Origin: Trochalopteron elliotii
Taxonomy: Eukaryota; Chordata; Aves; Passeriformes; Leiothrichidae
Assembly: GCA_024734555.1 (NCBI GenBank)
Contig: JANPWX010000155.1
Coordinates: forward strand, 21,890 to 85,889
Direction: 5' to 3'
Length of the DNA stretch: 64,000 bases
A program made the position numbers and the translations under genes. Numbering within the stretch: position 1 is the first letter of the stretch; each line of letters begins with the position of its first letter. Of the stretch, positions 1-13,100 are shown one piece after another. The notes beneath the pieces are model-generated. The model saw nothing but the letters and a program-made list of their open reading frames with translations. It did no database searches and was not told where the DNA came from.

Positions 1-2647
1 CCTGAGCAAAAGCAGCTCTTCATGCCAGGACACAATCTGGGCAATCCCCACTCAGTGAGGAAGCAAGATCAGCCTGTCCCAGGTGTGATGGCAGGAAAGC
101 CTCAGGAGCACAGTCAGGGATATTCTTCCCCAGGGAAGGGCAGATGAACAAGCCCAGATCCTTCCAGTGTAACAATTTGTGCTCAGCCACTTCCCAGACT
201 GGCTTTTCCCAGCAAAGGGATAATGGAATTTCTTCCCTGTAAGTAAATACAAAATTGGGCTGAGGAAAATAATAGTGGTTTTTAGGTTAGGGTTTTACAG
301 CTGGAAAAACCCACTGCTGTATTCCCCTTTTCCTCAGAAGAGCTCCAAGGAGGAGGAAGGAAAGGTGGGGCAGACACCCAAGTACATCTAAAGGCCAACA
401 AATTTGTTACCCTTTATTTGAGAATGATGTGAAAATAAACCCCCAGCAACCACCAGGGCCAAATGGTTTAGTCTTAGGACACCCAAATTCCAAACTCAAA
501 CTGACACAAAAGGGGATAAATGGTGGAATTCTGTATTTTTACCTTTTTATCTGGTTTGAGGAGGAACTCTGATTATTAAGGAGGTGTTTATGTTTTGCAG
601 TGGTTATGAAGTGGATTTTATGTTTTACCACAAATGCAGTTTTCAAAACTGGACTGGCAGGTGGAAACTCAGAGGAGTTTTGGTCCCTGATCTCTCCAGC
701 TTTGCTTTCCTCAGTGATTTCAACTGGGATGGGATAAAATCCATCACTTAACCTTGGTCCAGTCTCTTGGAAAGCCAGCACTGCTGTCCCCAGAGCACAA
801 ACCTCAGGCACTTGTATTCACCCCACCATGAAAGCTGGGAATGTTCAGAACTTACAGAGGATCAGATTTGCCCCTGGGCTTGGCAGGATGAACAGCCCCA
901 TAGGAAAGGAAGTGTTTTTTATTTCATCAAAGCCTGGAGAGAGTTTTCCTCACCCCTGCAAGTATTTGATCTCTGGAACACTCTCATAGGCAGCAGCCAT
1001 GGTTTGTGTCAGGCTTTTGGGGAAGCAAAGGGTCCCTGTCCTTTGTCACAACCAACTGAAGCAGCTTCCCCTTTTAGAACTTCACTCCTGGAATCTCCAA
1101 ACCTGTGAGATTTTCCTTTAAAATGTGCACATCCCAACCCACACCTCCATTCTCAGCACATCTGGGACTCCCAGACACTGACTCGATTCATCTCTTGGCA
1201 GTTGTTTTATAATTTGCTTACTTTCTATTCAAAAACATTTTGTTTACTGTAAATTCAAGTCATGGGCAAACAATGATGCCCTTTTTCCATGCTGGTCACC
1301 CAAAATGATAAACTGGGCTCTGCACAACGCTGCCCATTCAGCCAGGAATGTTTTGTATGGAGTTGTTTTAAGAGGAGCTTGTTTGTGTAAAGTAAATAAA
1401 TTTCATGCCTCACCATGTGATGATAATGTGACATTCCATCTGGACCAAAGCACAGAACAGTCATAAGTCTTAAGCCTTGGCATAACTAATTAAAAATAAT
1501 TATGAAAAACCCACATCTGAAAGTAAAAGGCAAAGGAAAACATCTCCAAATTCTTCTCTTTGATCACAAACTCCTCTGCCTCTCCTGCTGCCCCATTTTC
1601 AAGACTGCAAAAATTGAATTTATTCTTTGTGGAAGCAAAGCTGACACTGGAACTTCATCAAAATTGGTCAGTTTAAACTCAGAATCCTCTTTTCCACCCC
1701 ACCTTCACAAAACACCTCCCATCTAAGCAGTGGGTTTGGGGCTGGGGGAGCAGAGATGGGACTCTCAGGCTGTGTGTGGTGAGCAGGGAGGGTTTCCCTG
1801 TGCCAGCCCAGCTCTCCCAGCCCTGCCAGGCAGGAGCTGCAGCAGGAGGACACAGGGAGCTGTAAATCACCACCTGCACACTGCACAAATCAGCCCAATT
1901 CCTCCCAAAGTGCTGTCAACTCCTTTTCATTTGCAGCTAATCTGCTGCAGCCCAGCAAATCTAAGCTTGATCAATTTTCTGTCCTTTAAGAGAATTCTCC
2001 ATAGCAGAGATGCCACCAGTGCTCCTGATTTTGGGGTTTGCTCTGCTTTCAGATAGAAAGGGTGAAGATAACAGAAATATCAGAACATCCCTGGGGGATG
2101 GTTGTTGATTTTACTGAGTGTGAGGGCATCAAACTGTCCTCTGTGTGTCCCCTTCCTTCCTGCCAAGGCACTGAAGCAGCTGGGGATGAAACCAGCTTCA
2201 AATATTTTCACAGCACTGGCTATGAACAACCTCAGAGCTGGCATTTCACAGCCCCCTGGAGGGGGTGAAATACCCCACAAAATACACAGAGTGAAGAAGG
2301 TTTTGCTGTGAGATGGTGATGCTGAAAACACAGTGGGAGGGAGGAGGATGAGGAAGAACAAGGATTATTGGGATATACAAAAAGGTTTCTGGACCATGAA
2401 ACAAGTGCAAGGCCAGGAATGTTTCCTTCTCCTTGCCTCCTTGCACAGTCTCATGGGGAAATGCCCAATAAAATAGCAGCAAATATTCGATTTACATTTG
2501 CAGACTATTCAGAAGAAATACATTTGATTATCATGGTTTTCATATCCTAAAGGTTACCCAACTTATTTCAAGTGAAAAGAGCTGAAAAGAAATCAAGCAA
2601 AAGGAATCAAAACATCTGTTACCCAGGAGTTATGAAGAGTTTCTTAC
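1..2647. other. Left flank: presumed last intron of ITGB3BP, no gene seen
   Basis: I found no coding exon. The expected terminal exon should contain a Tyr-Glu pair before FLKAIL; no minus-strand Tyr-Glu codon pair here has that context. Short open frames on both strands have no recognisable family. Mostly AT-rich sequence without clear repeats. Confidence 0.6.
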
Positions 2648-2707
2648 CTCGGGCAGGGACTTTGCCATGGTTTGCTTTCAACAGCTGCAGTTTTTCTGCT
2701 TGACTCA
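2648..2707 (-). CDS. ITGB3BP: ITGB3BP coding exon 7
   Basis: TTCACCAG acceptor, 60 bases, strong GTAAGA donor, ends in phase 1. It reads VSQAEKLQLLKANHGKVPAR, matching the lysine/leucine-rich human segment before HLDSYEF. Reading through the donor instead gives a short tail ending at a stop near 2619, so a retained-intron isoform could end there. Confidence 0.78.
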
Positions 2708-5700
2708 CTGGTGAAGAAATAAATCCAAAATCAACAAATGTTGCCCCAGAGCTTTCAAAGAAAATAATACCTCTGCTGCCTCCTTCACTTTCAAAGCATT
2801 TCAAAGGAAAAAAACCCTCTTGCCTATGTGACTGTGCTCAAAAAAAAATTTAACAAGAATTTTCCAAATTCAGAGAATTCTGTCAATTCTTCCAAGCCTC
2901 ATCCCACATTTTGTTCCCATTTTTCTTTCTTCTAGTGCTGAGGTGGTTCCTAATTCAGAAATGGGGGAAAGATGTTTCTTTCTCAAGGAGCTGAAGGGAA
3001 GAGTGGACACAGGAGTGGCAGCAAGAGGCCTGAGCTGTCCTTTGGGCTGTCTGTCTGTCTGTCTGTCTGTCCCACCCCATGGAAACCCAGAGTGTTCCCA
3101 GGTAACTCCATCCTGCCTCAGAAAGGATCTGGAATTCCAGAGGGAACAGAGCAGTGGATGCCCATGCAGGAGGGAAATGGGAAGAGTTTTGGAATACAAG
3201 GCAGGGAGGAAATGAAAATTTAAACATCAGCATGTGAGGCACCAATTCCACTGGTTGGGCAGAAAATTTCTCTGGTACCTGTGGCTTTACTGTCCACCTG
3301 TTCCCAGCTGCAAAAAGCAGCAGTCCAGGCACTCCAGGTTTGTTTTTGGGTTCCTTTGGAAAAGTATTCCAGCTGTGCCAGCTGTGAAGTGCCCTTATCC
3401 CAACACAACAAGCATCTGGAATGGCCATCATTCCAAGACACATGAATAGCGATTTTTAAAGCCTGGAAATTTATATTCTGCCTAATCCTGCTGCAAGGCA
3501 AACAAACAAACAAACCAACTTCCTCGGAAAGGGGAGAAGAAAGGCCCAGCAATCCGAGTGCAAACGTTTATCCTAATCCCCACCTAAGTACCCACTAAGT
3601 ATCTAACTATTTACTGACCATTTCCATAAGAAAAGGTGTTGCTTTTCCAGGTTTGCCCTCCCCAGCCTGCCTGGCTTTTATGTCCCCGCTTGGATGCACT
3701 TGAGGTGCATTTTTCCTGAGTCCTGGGGAGGGAACACCTGCAGTGATCCCTGGTAAATAAGAGAAATAAATGTACTGATCCCTCTCCTCACCCAGCTCCT
3801 GCGTTTTCTGCAGTTCAGCACTCAGGACACAGGAGGAGTGTGAGACCCCGAGGATATTTTCCAGCTCTCTGCTGCCCTCCAAAGCCTGGAAAATAACAAT
3901 TAAAATCATTGTTCAATCCCATTCCCAATATCTACTCCATGTCTACAACATACCAAAACCCATTTGGAAATTGTTCATAAGCTCAAAATTCTTCCTTTTC
4001 TAAATAAACACTGCAATTAAAATGTTTTCAATTAGTATAAATATTTTTTTTTAATAAAACCTCGTCCACATGAAATAAATCAACACAGTCCTCTGAGTAC
4101 ACTGAATTATTCCTCAGCTATTGATGTACAGCAATGAACGTTGTGCTAAATTTGGTCAGGAAACAAAATGGGGATAAAAGAGAGCAGTGATTTGCATTTC
4201 AACATGTATTGGACTATTAAATAATGATACTTTAGTGGTAAATTAAATGGTACAATCACTTCAACACAAAGGGATCTTTAATCTTCAAAGACATAAAAAT
4301 CTATGCAGTTAATTCATATTTCGAGTTGTAAATAATAATTGAGAACTACTTCATATTGGTTTTATTTGTGTACAAATTAAAAATGGAGGACATGGAAATA
4401 TAACTCCTCTAGTTTAAAAAATCCAACAAGTTTTGATTTTTTTTGCATTTTCTGGACTTCCAAGTCCAACTAGCCTGGTTTCAAGTCTTTTATTTATTTC
4501 TCTACCTCTTCAAACTCAAATGTTGCATATAAAAATCCTAATTTTGCTTTCAAATCCTATATTAGAAGTTGTTTAAAAGACAAATCAGTGTAAACCAGAC
4601 CTTCAGGCTTGTCAGATTTTCCCTTAGTTTCAGAATCCTGGGCAAGGAATTTCTCACTTGGGACTGCAGTTGCAGGAACCTGTGTAAAAAAGGTAAATCA
4701 ATTCCAATTATCCACATCCCCACTCACTGAAAATCCATTTTTGCAATGTTTCCCAGAGTTTTTTCTCATTGAAATGGGGATGGATCCAGTCCAGCTGTGA
4801 GGATTTATATCAGTGTACTGGACAAGGTATTTTCCACCTGTAAAATCAAGTGTATGGAAGTTCACATGAATATTAAGTCTAGGTGCTGGTTTAGACACGT
4901 TTTTATTCGAATGTCACTGCTGGTCTCCTGCAAACCTTTTAAAAACATTCTGAATTATTGAATGCAAACATTTCCATGTCAATGAGGCCTCTAAGCACTC
5001 CAATTGTTCTGTAATTCCGGGTTCCTGTCACTAAGAAATGAGGCTGGATGTGTTGACCAAGGGATTGACTGAATTACAAAAAAAAAAACCCACCCCAATT
5101 GATCAATTTACAGTTTTAAACCGGTATTACGTTCGTATTATATTTTCTATTTAAATATCATCCAAATACTTCCATCACTTGGAAGACACTGCCCTACACT
5201 GAAGGAATTTCAGCCTAATGATGTGGGAAAACATCCAAGAGACTAAAAAACAAACTGTGAGTTCAAGTGCAAGAACGAAAAGGAAGAGCTACGACTTCAA
5301 ACACAAATATTTATGCGAATAAACGTCACAATTATTGCCTGCTGGTGGAAAAGAGATGTAATCACAGCCCTGCACCCCTAAGAAACTTGAAGGTGAAGCC
5401 ACTCACACGTCGTGCTCTGTTTGAGGCTGCCCTCTCCTGGATAATCCGTCCTCGGGATCGCTCTGCTCGTTCCCGTCTCCTCCGAGGGTCACAAGGAAGA
5501 AGAGACACAATAAAGATAAAAATCAGATGTGGAGTATTTGAAGCACCTGAAGAAGGTGTTGGTGTGAACCCAGAGTGCTGAAAGATCTTTTGGGAGGAGG
5601 AAAAAACCCCAAAGCTCACTTGGAAAGCAGCACTTGGAATGAACCACACTAAATTATTTCTGATTTACACTTCTGGAATTTGACCTCTGCTCAGTTTCTG

Positions 5701-7079
5701 GAAACCTTGGGATTGCAGCATTAATATCTGGAAATTAGAATAATCCTGGCAGATATTTACCGTGCTCTTCCAGGAGTTTTTCATCCTATTATCTGCAGAT
5801 TAACATAGAGCATTATCCTGCACATGCTGGAATGACTGAGCTATGAAATTCCCATTTCCCTCTATAAAAACTGCCTGGCCCCAAATCCACTTTCTAAACA
5901 ACCACAAAGATACTGGGAATTGCTTCCACAGGCTCCAAATGTGCCCTACTGACAATATCATGTTCCAGTCTGGCATATGATGGATGGGGCAGGATAAATG
6001 TGACCTCTGACCACAAAAGACTTCCTGAATTTACATGACTTATCCAACTCCCACAGGAATCAGATCAGAACAAAACCAGATTAAAATTTCAGCTTGTCTA
6101 TCAATACTTGTGCCAGCAATAAAAAAGTCACATCTGACTATCAGAAATGATTTAATTGTGGCTCAAGTTGAAGACATCACAGAACGTGGGGATTTTGTAA
6201 ATTCACTTTAAAGTGAAAGGTTTGGAATTTACCATGGGCTTAACAAATGTACAAATTCCAGACAGACCCTGTGGAATGAGGAGCTTTCCACATTTCACTG
6301 TAATAAATCTCCTTCCTGCCATCAGACTGAAGAAAAGAGACCACACTCAGCATTAAACACTTTGATTTCTTCTTGTTAGATCTAAATTATTACATACAAG
6401 TCTCAGCACTCCGGGATAAATTAACTTTTAATTTTAATATTTTGTAAAACATTTAGAAACACTTCAGAATGACAAAGTGCTATAAAAGTTTAAGCTTTAA
6501 TACAGTAGCCAAAAGTTAAGACCCTCAAAGATTTCATTTTAAATCTAAGTAGTCAATAGAACTTGGACTTAAATCAGTCATCAATTATCAAACAGGTCAC
6601 ACTTTTAGACCAGTAGTGTGGATTTTTAGAAAGAGAGGAGAAATTGTGGGTTTAAATGGACAACCTGGGATTTAATAATTACACACCACCATTTTTGTAA
6701 CTATATGAACATAGGGAAAAAAATAAAGACTGGCACCAGGATAAAGAATTGAGATAAAATATAAAATCTTGGAGGGAAGCTCCACTTTTGCAGATCCATC
6801 AGGAGAGAACATGGTGCAATAACTAAAATCTGCAGGCACACAGAGAAATTTCCAACAGTGGTTGTTCCACTTTGCTTGGATTACTTTTACTCATCATAAT
6901 CCATGAATGTTGGTGAGGCCTCAATTATTGTACACAAACTCCAAAACCTCTGGGGCATCAAAAATTCTGTAACCCAACAAGAATCAGTGGCTGAAAATGA
7001 AAGCCAAATACAAAATCAGACAGGGGATTTTCTTCTTAATAATAATCAAACGAGGAATTTGCTGACAAGAGAAGTGATT

Positions 7080-7120
<41 letters not shown>

Positions 7121-10100
7121 TTATTATTATTATTATTATTATTATTTAAGCCATCTTTTCTACAGTTGTACTGCAAGGAAATCAAAGCTCTATAGGGAAA
7201 GATGACAGAAGGTCCCTCTGTATTCTTCTTTTTAAAATAAAAAAGTTACACCAGGTGATCTGAGGGTTCCTCAACACTTAAAGAGGCCACACCACAATAT
7301 TTTTTTACAGCCATAAAAGCAGCTCAGTCACTGAAAATCTGCTTTTTGAGCAGTCAGAGTCAAAAGCTGTGACTGTGTAACGAAGTGAACATTCATCCTA
7401 AAGTGAACTGGATTGTAATTATACAATCATAATTATACAATTAAAATCTTACAAAGCTGTATTTTCTGAGAGCTGATGACACTCAGTGCTATGCTAATTA
7501 AAAATTGCCTCCCTCAGCTGTTTTACAAACACCCCCAAGATTTACACTGGAAAAATTCAAGCTTTAAGACCCAACATTGGCTTTTCCAGAGATTCTTTGA
7601 GAGGAAAAAGAAACCAAATATAGATAGAAGTCCCTAAATCCAGCCAAAACTCAGGAAAATGTTGTAGTAAGGAAGAAGGAAGGCTGAGCTCACCCTCTGC
7701 TGGGGCAGTGCTGGGATTTTCTGCCCTGTGGCTGCAGGGAGAGGAGAAGGGGCTGATCTGGCGGGTGCCTGTGGTGGGGGAGTACGAGTTCAGATTGCTC
7801 CTCTTGGCCTTCTGGGAGCTTCCATCAGGTGCCTGAAATGGAGAAAAACACCAAAAAAATCCAGAAGGATGTTGACAAAACCTCTGTGGATTTAACTACC
7901 TAAGGTTTTCCTAAGTAATTCCTGGGTGTGTGTATTGCCATTGTGGAAAGCCCGTGTTAAACGTGCTGGTGGGGTGATTTTGTGCTCATCAAAATCCTTT
8001 CAAATGCTTTGTCTCTCAAGTTCCATAAAGAAAAAAATATCTGTTTTCCAGGGATTTAGGTATTTTGGCATGATCACCTTGATAATTAGTTAGTTAGTTT
8101 TTTAAAGCCAAACCAAGTTATTATTTTTCTTGCAGTAATGAGAATTCAAGACACAAATATTTTTAGATTTTAATTGTATCAAAAGTTATTTCTAGTATTT
8201 TTTTTAAATGAAAAAATCCAAAGTGAGTCCCTTAAGTGCAAAATTTTGTCTGTGGTTCAGGGTTTCAATATGTCTAATGAGGTAAGAGGAATTATTTAAT
8301 GATGTTAAAGGGGCTGTGCAGAGAAGTTTTCAGAAGAACAAGTCTGCAGTGCTGGAATATGAACTGGGATTATCTGGGACATGCTCTAACATGGATGCTG
8401 AACTGCAAGGATAAGAAACTGGGATTTTGTGCACATTTCATATACAGAAATAAATTAAAAAAACCAACCCAAACCTTTACTTTACAACCCACAAGTGCTG
8501 GTCATCAGTAGTGGGACTTGCAGCAGATTTTAAAAGATTTAATTTGCTGCCCACTTGCCTCTGCCTTGTTTTAGTCTCAAACACCTCAAATGATTTCACA
8601 CCTCTCATTTATACTCTGGTTGCAGTCCAGCAGCATTTAAACTACACCTGATGGAAATCCTCACTCTGTCTTGCCACATTCCAGCAGGTTAAAGAAATGT
8701 TTCCAGTCATCTTTCAATGAAATATTAATTGAAGTATCAATGCCAATGTCATCAAGTCTTCTTTTCTACAGGGAGGATCTCCAAACATTTCAGACTATTT
8801 TTTCTGCACCTCACCCATTTCTGGATGTGGATAAGGTTATTTTAAACAAAATTCCTCCAGCACTTACAAGGACAGTTTTTATTTGTCAGTACATTTTTTC
8901 TTCCAGGAAGAAGAATTTTACTCCAGTTATGCATTTTTTTAACAACACTAAGATTCCAAAAATCTAAAACCACTCATTCCTGATTTGGTTAGTTCATGAA
9001 TATTTTGATCCATGGAATGAGACAATGAGGAACTCTTGATAAAACCAGGGAAGGAATGACAGAAACAGCAAATATTAAACATACATTTCACCCAAACCAT
9101 GAGTTTACTACTTTCTGCTCCTTCTTTCTTTCTATAAAGTTATTTCATTTAAATCTTTGGCCTGCATCTATTAGAGGCATGGTGTAAACTAAAAATCAGT
9201 GTAAAGCTACATCACTGAGCCTCGACTGAAAGTTTCTATCATTCAGATGATAGAAAGAAAATTTCTTCAGCTTTTTGCATGGAGTGACTCTTTTCAGCTC
9301 ATGGGAAGGGATGGCTTTGGGGCAGGAAAAGCATTCCATGGAATTTCAGCTGGACCACTCTGTTATTTCAGCCCAAGAAACAGATGCAGAATGACAGTCA
9401 CAGCTGCATTCTGAGCAGAACAAGTTGGGTAATGGTACACTAAGCTGCTAATTAAACTGCTAATGATTTTTTTTTCTTTAGTGCCACTGAGGTATTTTGC
9501 CACCTCTGTTGCAATTTAAAAAAAATAAGTATCTAGAAATTCTTTTAAATGGCCAATTTCTACCTTGCTCAATACCAGTGAGGCCTCCAAAAACCTGTTC
9601 CAAACAACACAGGCTTGGAGATTTATTGGTTTGCTGACCAGCTCCTTCTCTCTGCACTTTTCCAAAATTCTCCTTCCTTTCCACCCTGCCATCCTCCTCC
9701 CCAGCTCCTGAGCACTGCTGGCTGCAGCAAGAGCCACTGTGGGAGACAATAAAGTGACATATGTCACGACATGCTGGTGCCTGGGAGGATGCTGGAGCTG
9801 CATTTACAACCAACAACAGCACCAGTACAATTTTATTTTTTATTGTGATAACTGTGGTGAAATTGATGGCAGCGTTAGGAGTTTATTGTTTCATTATGCC
9901 AGATTAGCTGAGGGAGGTAATTACAGCCCCTGACACGAAAATGCCTATAATGTTTTCATTTCAATTTTTGCAGTTTCTAATATGCAGATTACAGCATTAT
10001 CATAATTCCATATTGTCACATGTACAATTACATGGCAGAACGTTTGCTGCCCAGGATAATGGAGCTAATTTCTAATAAATGATTTCACCAAGGATCTTAA

Positions 10101-13100
10101 CTCATTCAGCTCTTGGGTAAATAGTGGTGGCAATAACAATATGCACATTTTTCAAGTGATTCATGCAGATGTACATTACTTAACGCCAGGCAGTTCTGTG
10201 ACAAATGAAATACAATCAATTTTATACTAATATTTGCAGCAGTAATTTTGTGCTTTAGGATTTGCCCAGACAACACCCAATCTGTAACAACATAAAGGCA
10301 GCGAAAATGAAATGGATTGTTTACATCCACATTTATTTTTGCACACAGATATATATATATATATATATACACATATATATTTATACAGCCTAGATGGCTC
10401 CAGACACCAAAAAAAATACTTACATCATCTTTTTTAACAGTGTCCAAATTTAATGCTCTCTTAACCCTGCAAGAGAAAAATATGGACAGGTTTTATGGTC
10501 ATGTAGACACAAAGACTTCTGTTAGTAAGGTCTATAACTGATAATGTTAAAGACAGTTTCCTCCTCTGGTTTCACATTTACTGATGGCATCCAAAGCAAA
10601 TCCATTCCCTGTACCAAGAATATTGCTTGTTTAGAAGGATAAAGTGTTTGCCTAAGAAAATCTGATTCTCCATTTTATATCAGAGATAAAATCGAGGCAC
10701 TGAAGTGAAATCATGCTGAGAATTTATCTTTTCTCCAAGACTATAAACAACAAACCACCCCCCCCCAAAGTATTTCCATTTACATACCTTCTGAAATTCT
10801 GGAATTATTTTGCCACGAGTCGAAAAAATGTTTAAGACATTTAAGACACAGGTACAGACAAGGTGAAAAAAGTAGTTTTTCCCCATCATTTTAGCTCTTA
10901 ACATGATTCAGTGCTACCAGACTATGACTTAACTGGGGAACAGATGCTCTATGTCTTTACAGGTCCCCAAACCATAAGAAACTGTTTGCTTCCCTTCTTC
11001 CCTCTCCTGATTCAGGAACGTGCCAAAGCTCTCTCTGCAAAATCTGCTCCTCTGAACTGGATGCCCAGCTGTTAATGGCAACACTGGAAGAGGAAAGCTG
11101 AATATTTATAATACTTTATATGGTACAGCTGTCTGCTAAAGAGCAGTCATCAAAATTTTATTGAATGCAGGCGAAATGCTCCAAGGAAAGAAAGGTCAAC
11201 ATAAATTAAGACTATTTTTCCCAGAGACAACTGAAACTTTTTAAGCACGTTCCTAAATCTTAACAATAGTTTAAAGCATGATGTAAAACGAGGAGGAAAA
11301 AAAAATCTTGGTAGGAACAGTTCCCAAGAAACATATATATTACATTGAATTAAACAAGGTTTGGAATATACATCATATTTCAAGAACTTAGTTCAGTTTT
11401 CATCTTAGAAAAAGAATGTTTTTGCCTTGTAAGGAATTTAGATGACCTCATTCCAAACACATCCTTTTCAAATTTATGTTGCTATTCCAAAACTGTAAAT
11501 TAAAGGGTTGGGAAAATAGAATGGAAACACATCTTTGATAAGGAACTCAGGCAAGGGTCTTATATGAAAACTGTTTTACAGCTATCCCTATTACACAAAA
11601 GGGGAAAAGAAATATCCTACCTTTAAAAAAGCCAAGTAAACAGGTAACATTTAAATTAAAAAAAGCCTCTGAAATTCTGGCCAAAGGGCAGCCCAAGCTG
11701 TAACAGTTTGATGGAATTCTTTACAATGTATTTCTTTTTTAAAGAGAACCCCATATAGCTCAAGGAATCCCGACTCCATTACAGCTTCCAGCTCGTGGCA
11801 GCAGAGAAATATTCCATTTATTAATGCACCCACACTGCAAGGATGCTCTGGGGGCCAATGCATTTGCATGTTCCACTAAGGCATGTTCTGATGGAAGTTT
11901 TTATGACAGATGTCAAAGGAAGCTGAAAGCCAAAGGAAATCAGGATCAGGATCACAGCTGGAGGATGAAATAAATGAGAAACTACATGAAAATCCTGCTA
12001 AGTTATAAACACTGAGGATATTTCTTAGAGGGAAAGTTGTGCACTGATCAAAGCCACGTTCTTTGAAGTCTGTCAAATATTGTGGACAGCAACAAAGCAG
12101 CACAGAGCACCCTGAGCTATGGGAGCAGAGATGGAGCCTCATCCCAAGCTCCTCAATGCTGGAAAGAGCTGGAATATTGTATGGGAAGACAGAATTTTAT
12201 CTTTAGGAGGTCAACCTTGCCTTGTGCCACCCAACAGCCTGGCTTGTTTGGGGGCTTGTTTTTACTGATTGTCTTTTCAACGCCATAATATGAGAAGTTA
12301 AATCAGAATTATTGAAAATTTGTGCTCCAACTCCACACACAGACCCCTGAAACCAAATTCATCCCAACATCTCACATGAAAACCCTGATGGCTGAACTGT
12401 CCTCTCTCAGATCTTCCAAAAGAAGAATGTGATGAAAAAACAGTATGTGCAAAGAAAAGTATTTTAGGAAACAATATAAAGAGCACTGCTCTTAGTTTGG
12501 TTTATTTGTTTTTTTATATGGCTCACTTTGACTATGGTGTAAAACCAAATGTCAGAGTGGAACAAGAAAAGGAGACAGAAAGGTGAGGCACATGTGGTGA
12601 GAGTATTTCACCAGAGGTTCCTGCCCCTGAATTAGCCTGACAAGGCTTAATTTATTTTCTTAATCATGTGGAGTATGATGGCACATGTTTACAGTCAGCT
12701 GTACAACCTGCAGTGATTATTTTGTGCCTAATATTTATCAGCTTAAAGAACTTTCTTTATTGATCTCCAGAAGTCCACGATGAGCAGCACTTACATGACT
12801 TGATCAATTACTTACTGCTTGATAAATTGCAAAATACAGGAGAAAAAATGAGCAGGATTTATTCCCACTGGAGACAAAATGAAGAAGAGATACAGCTTGA
12901 TGGAAAATGGGCATTGGGGGGTGTCATGCCCTGATCTCCACAGGCCTGCAATTCCTTCCCACATCCCTGCACCTGAGTGTGTGTGTGAGAATCTATAATT
13001 TAGTCACTGCTGTAATTGTAGTAAATCCTGTTGAATCACTTTATAAATATTAAATCAGTCAGTGATTAAGTGCTGCTAAACTCTTTTGCACCTGTATCTT

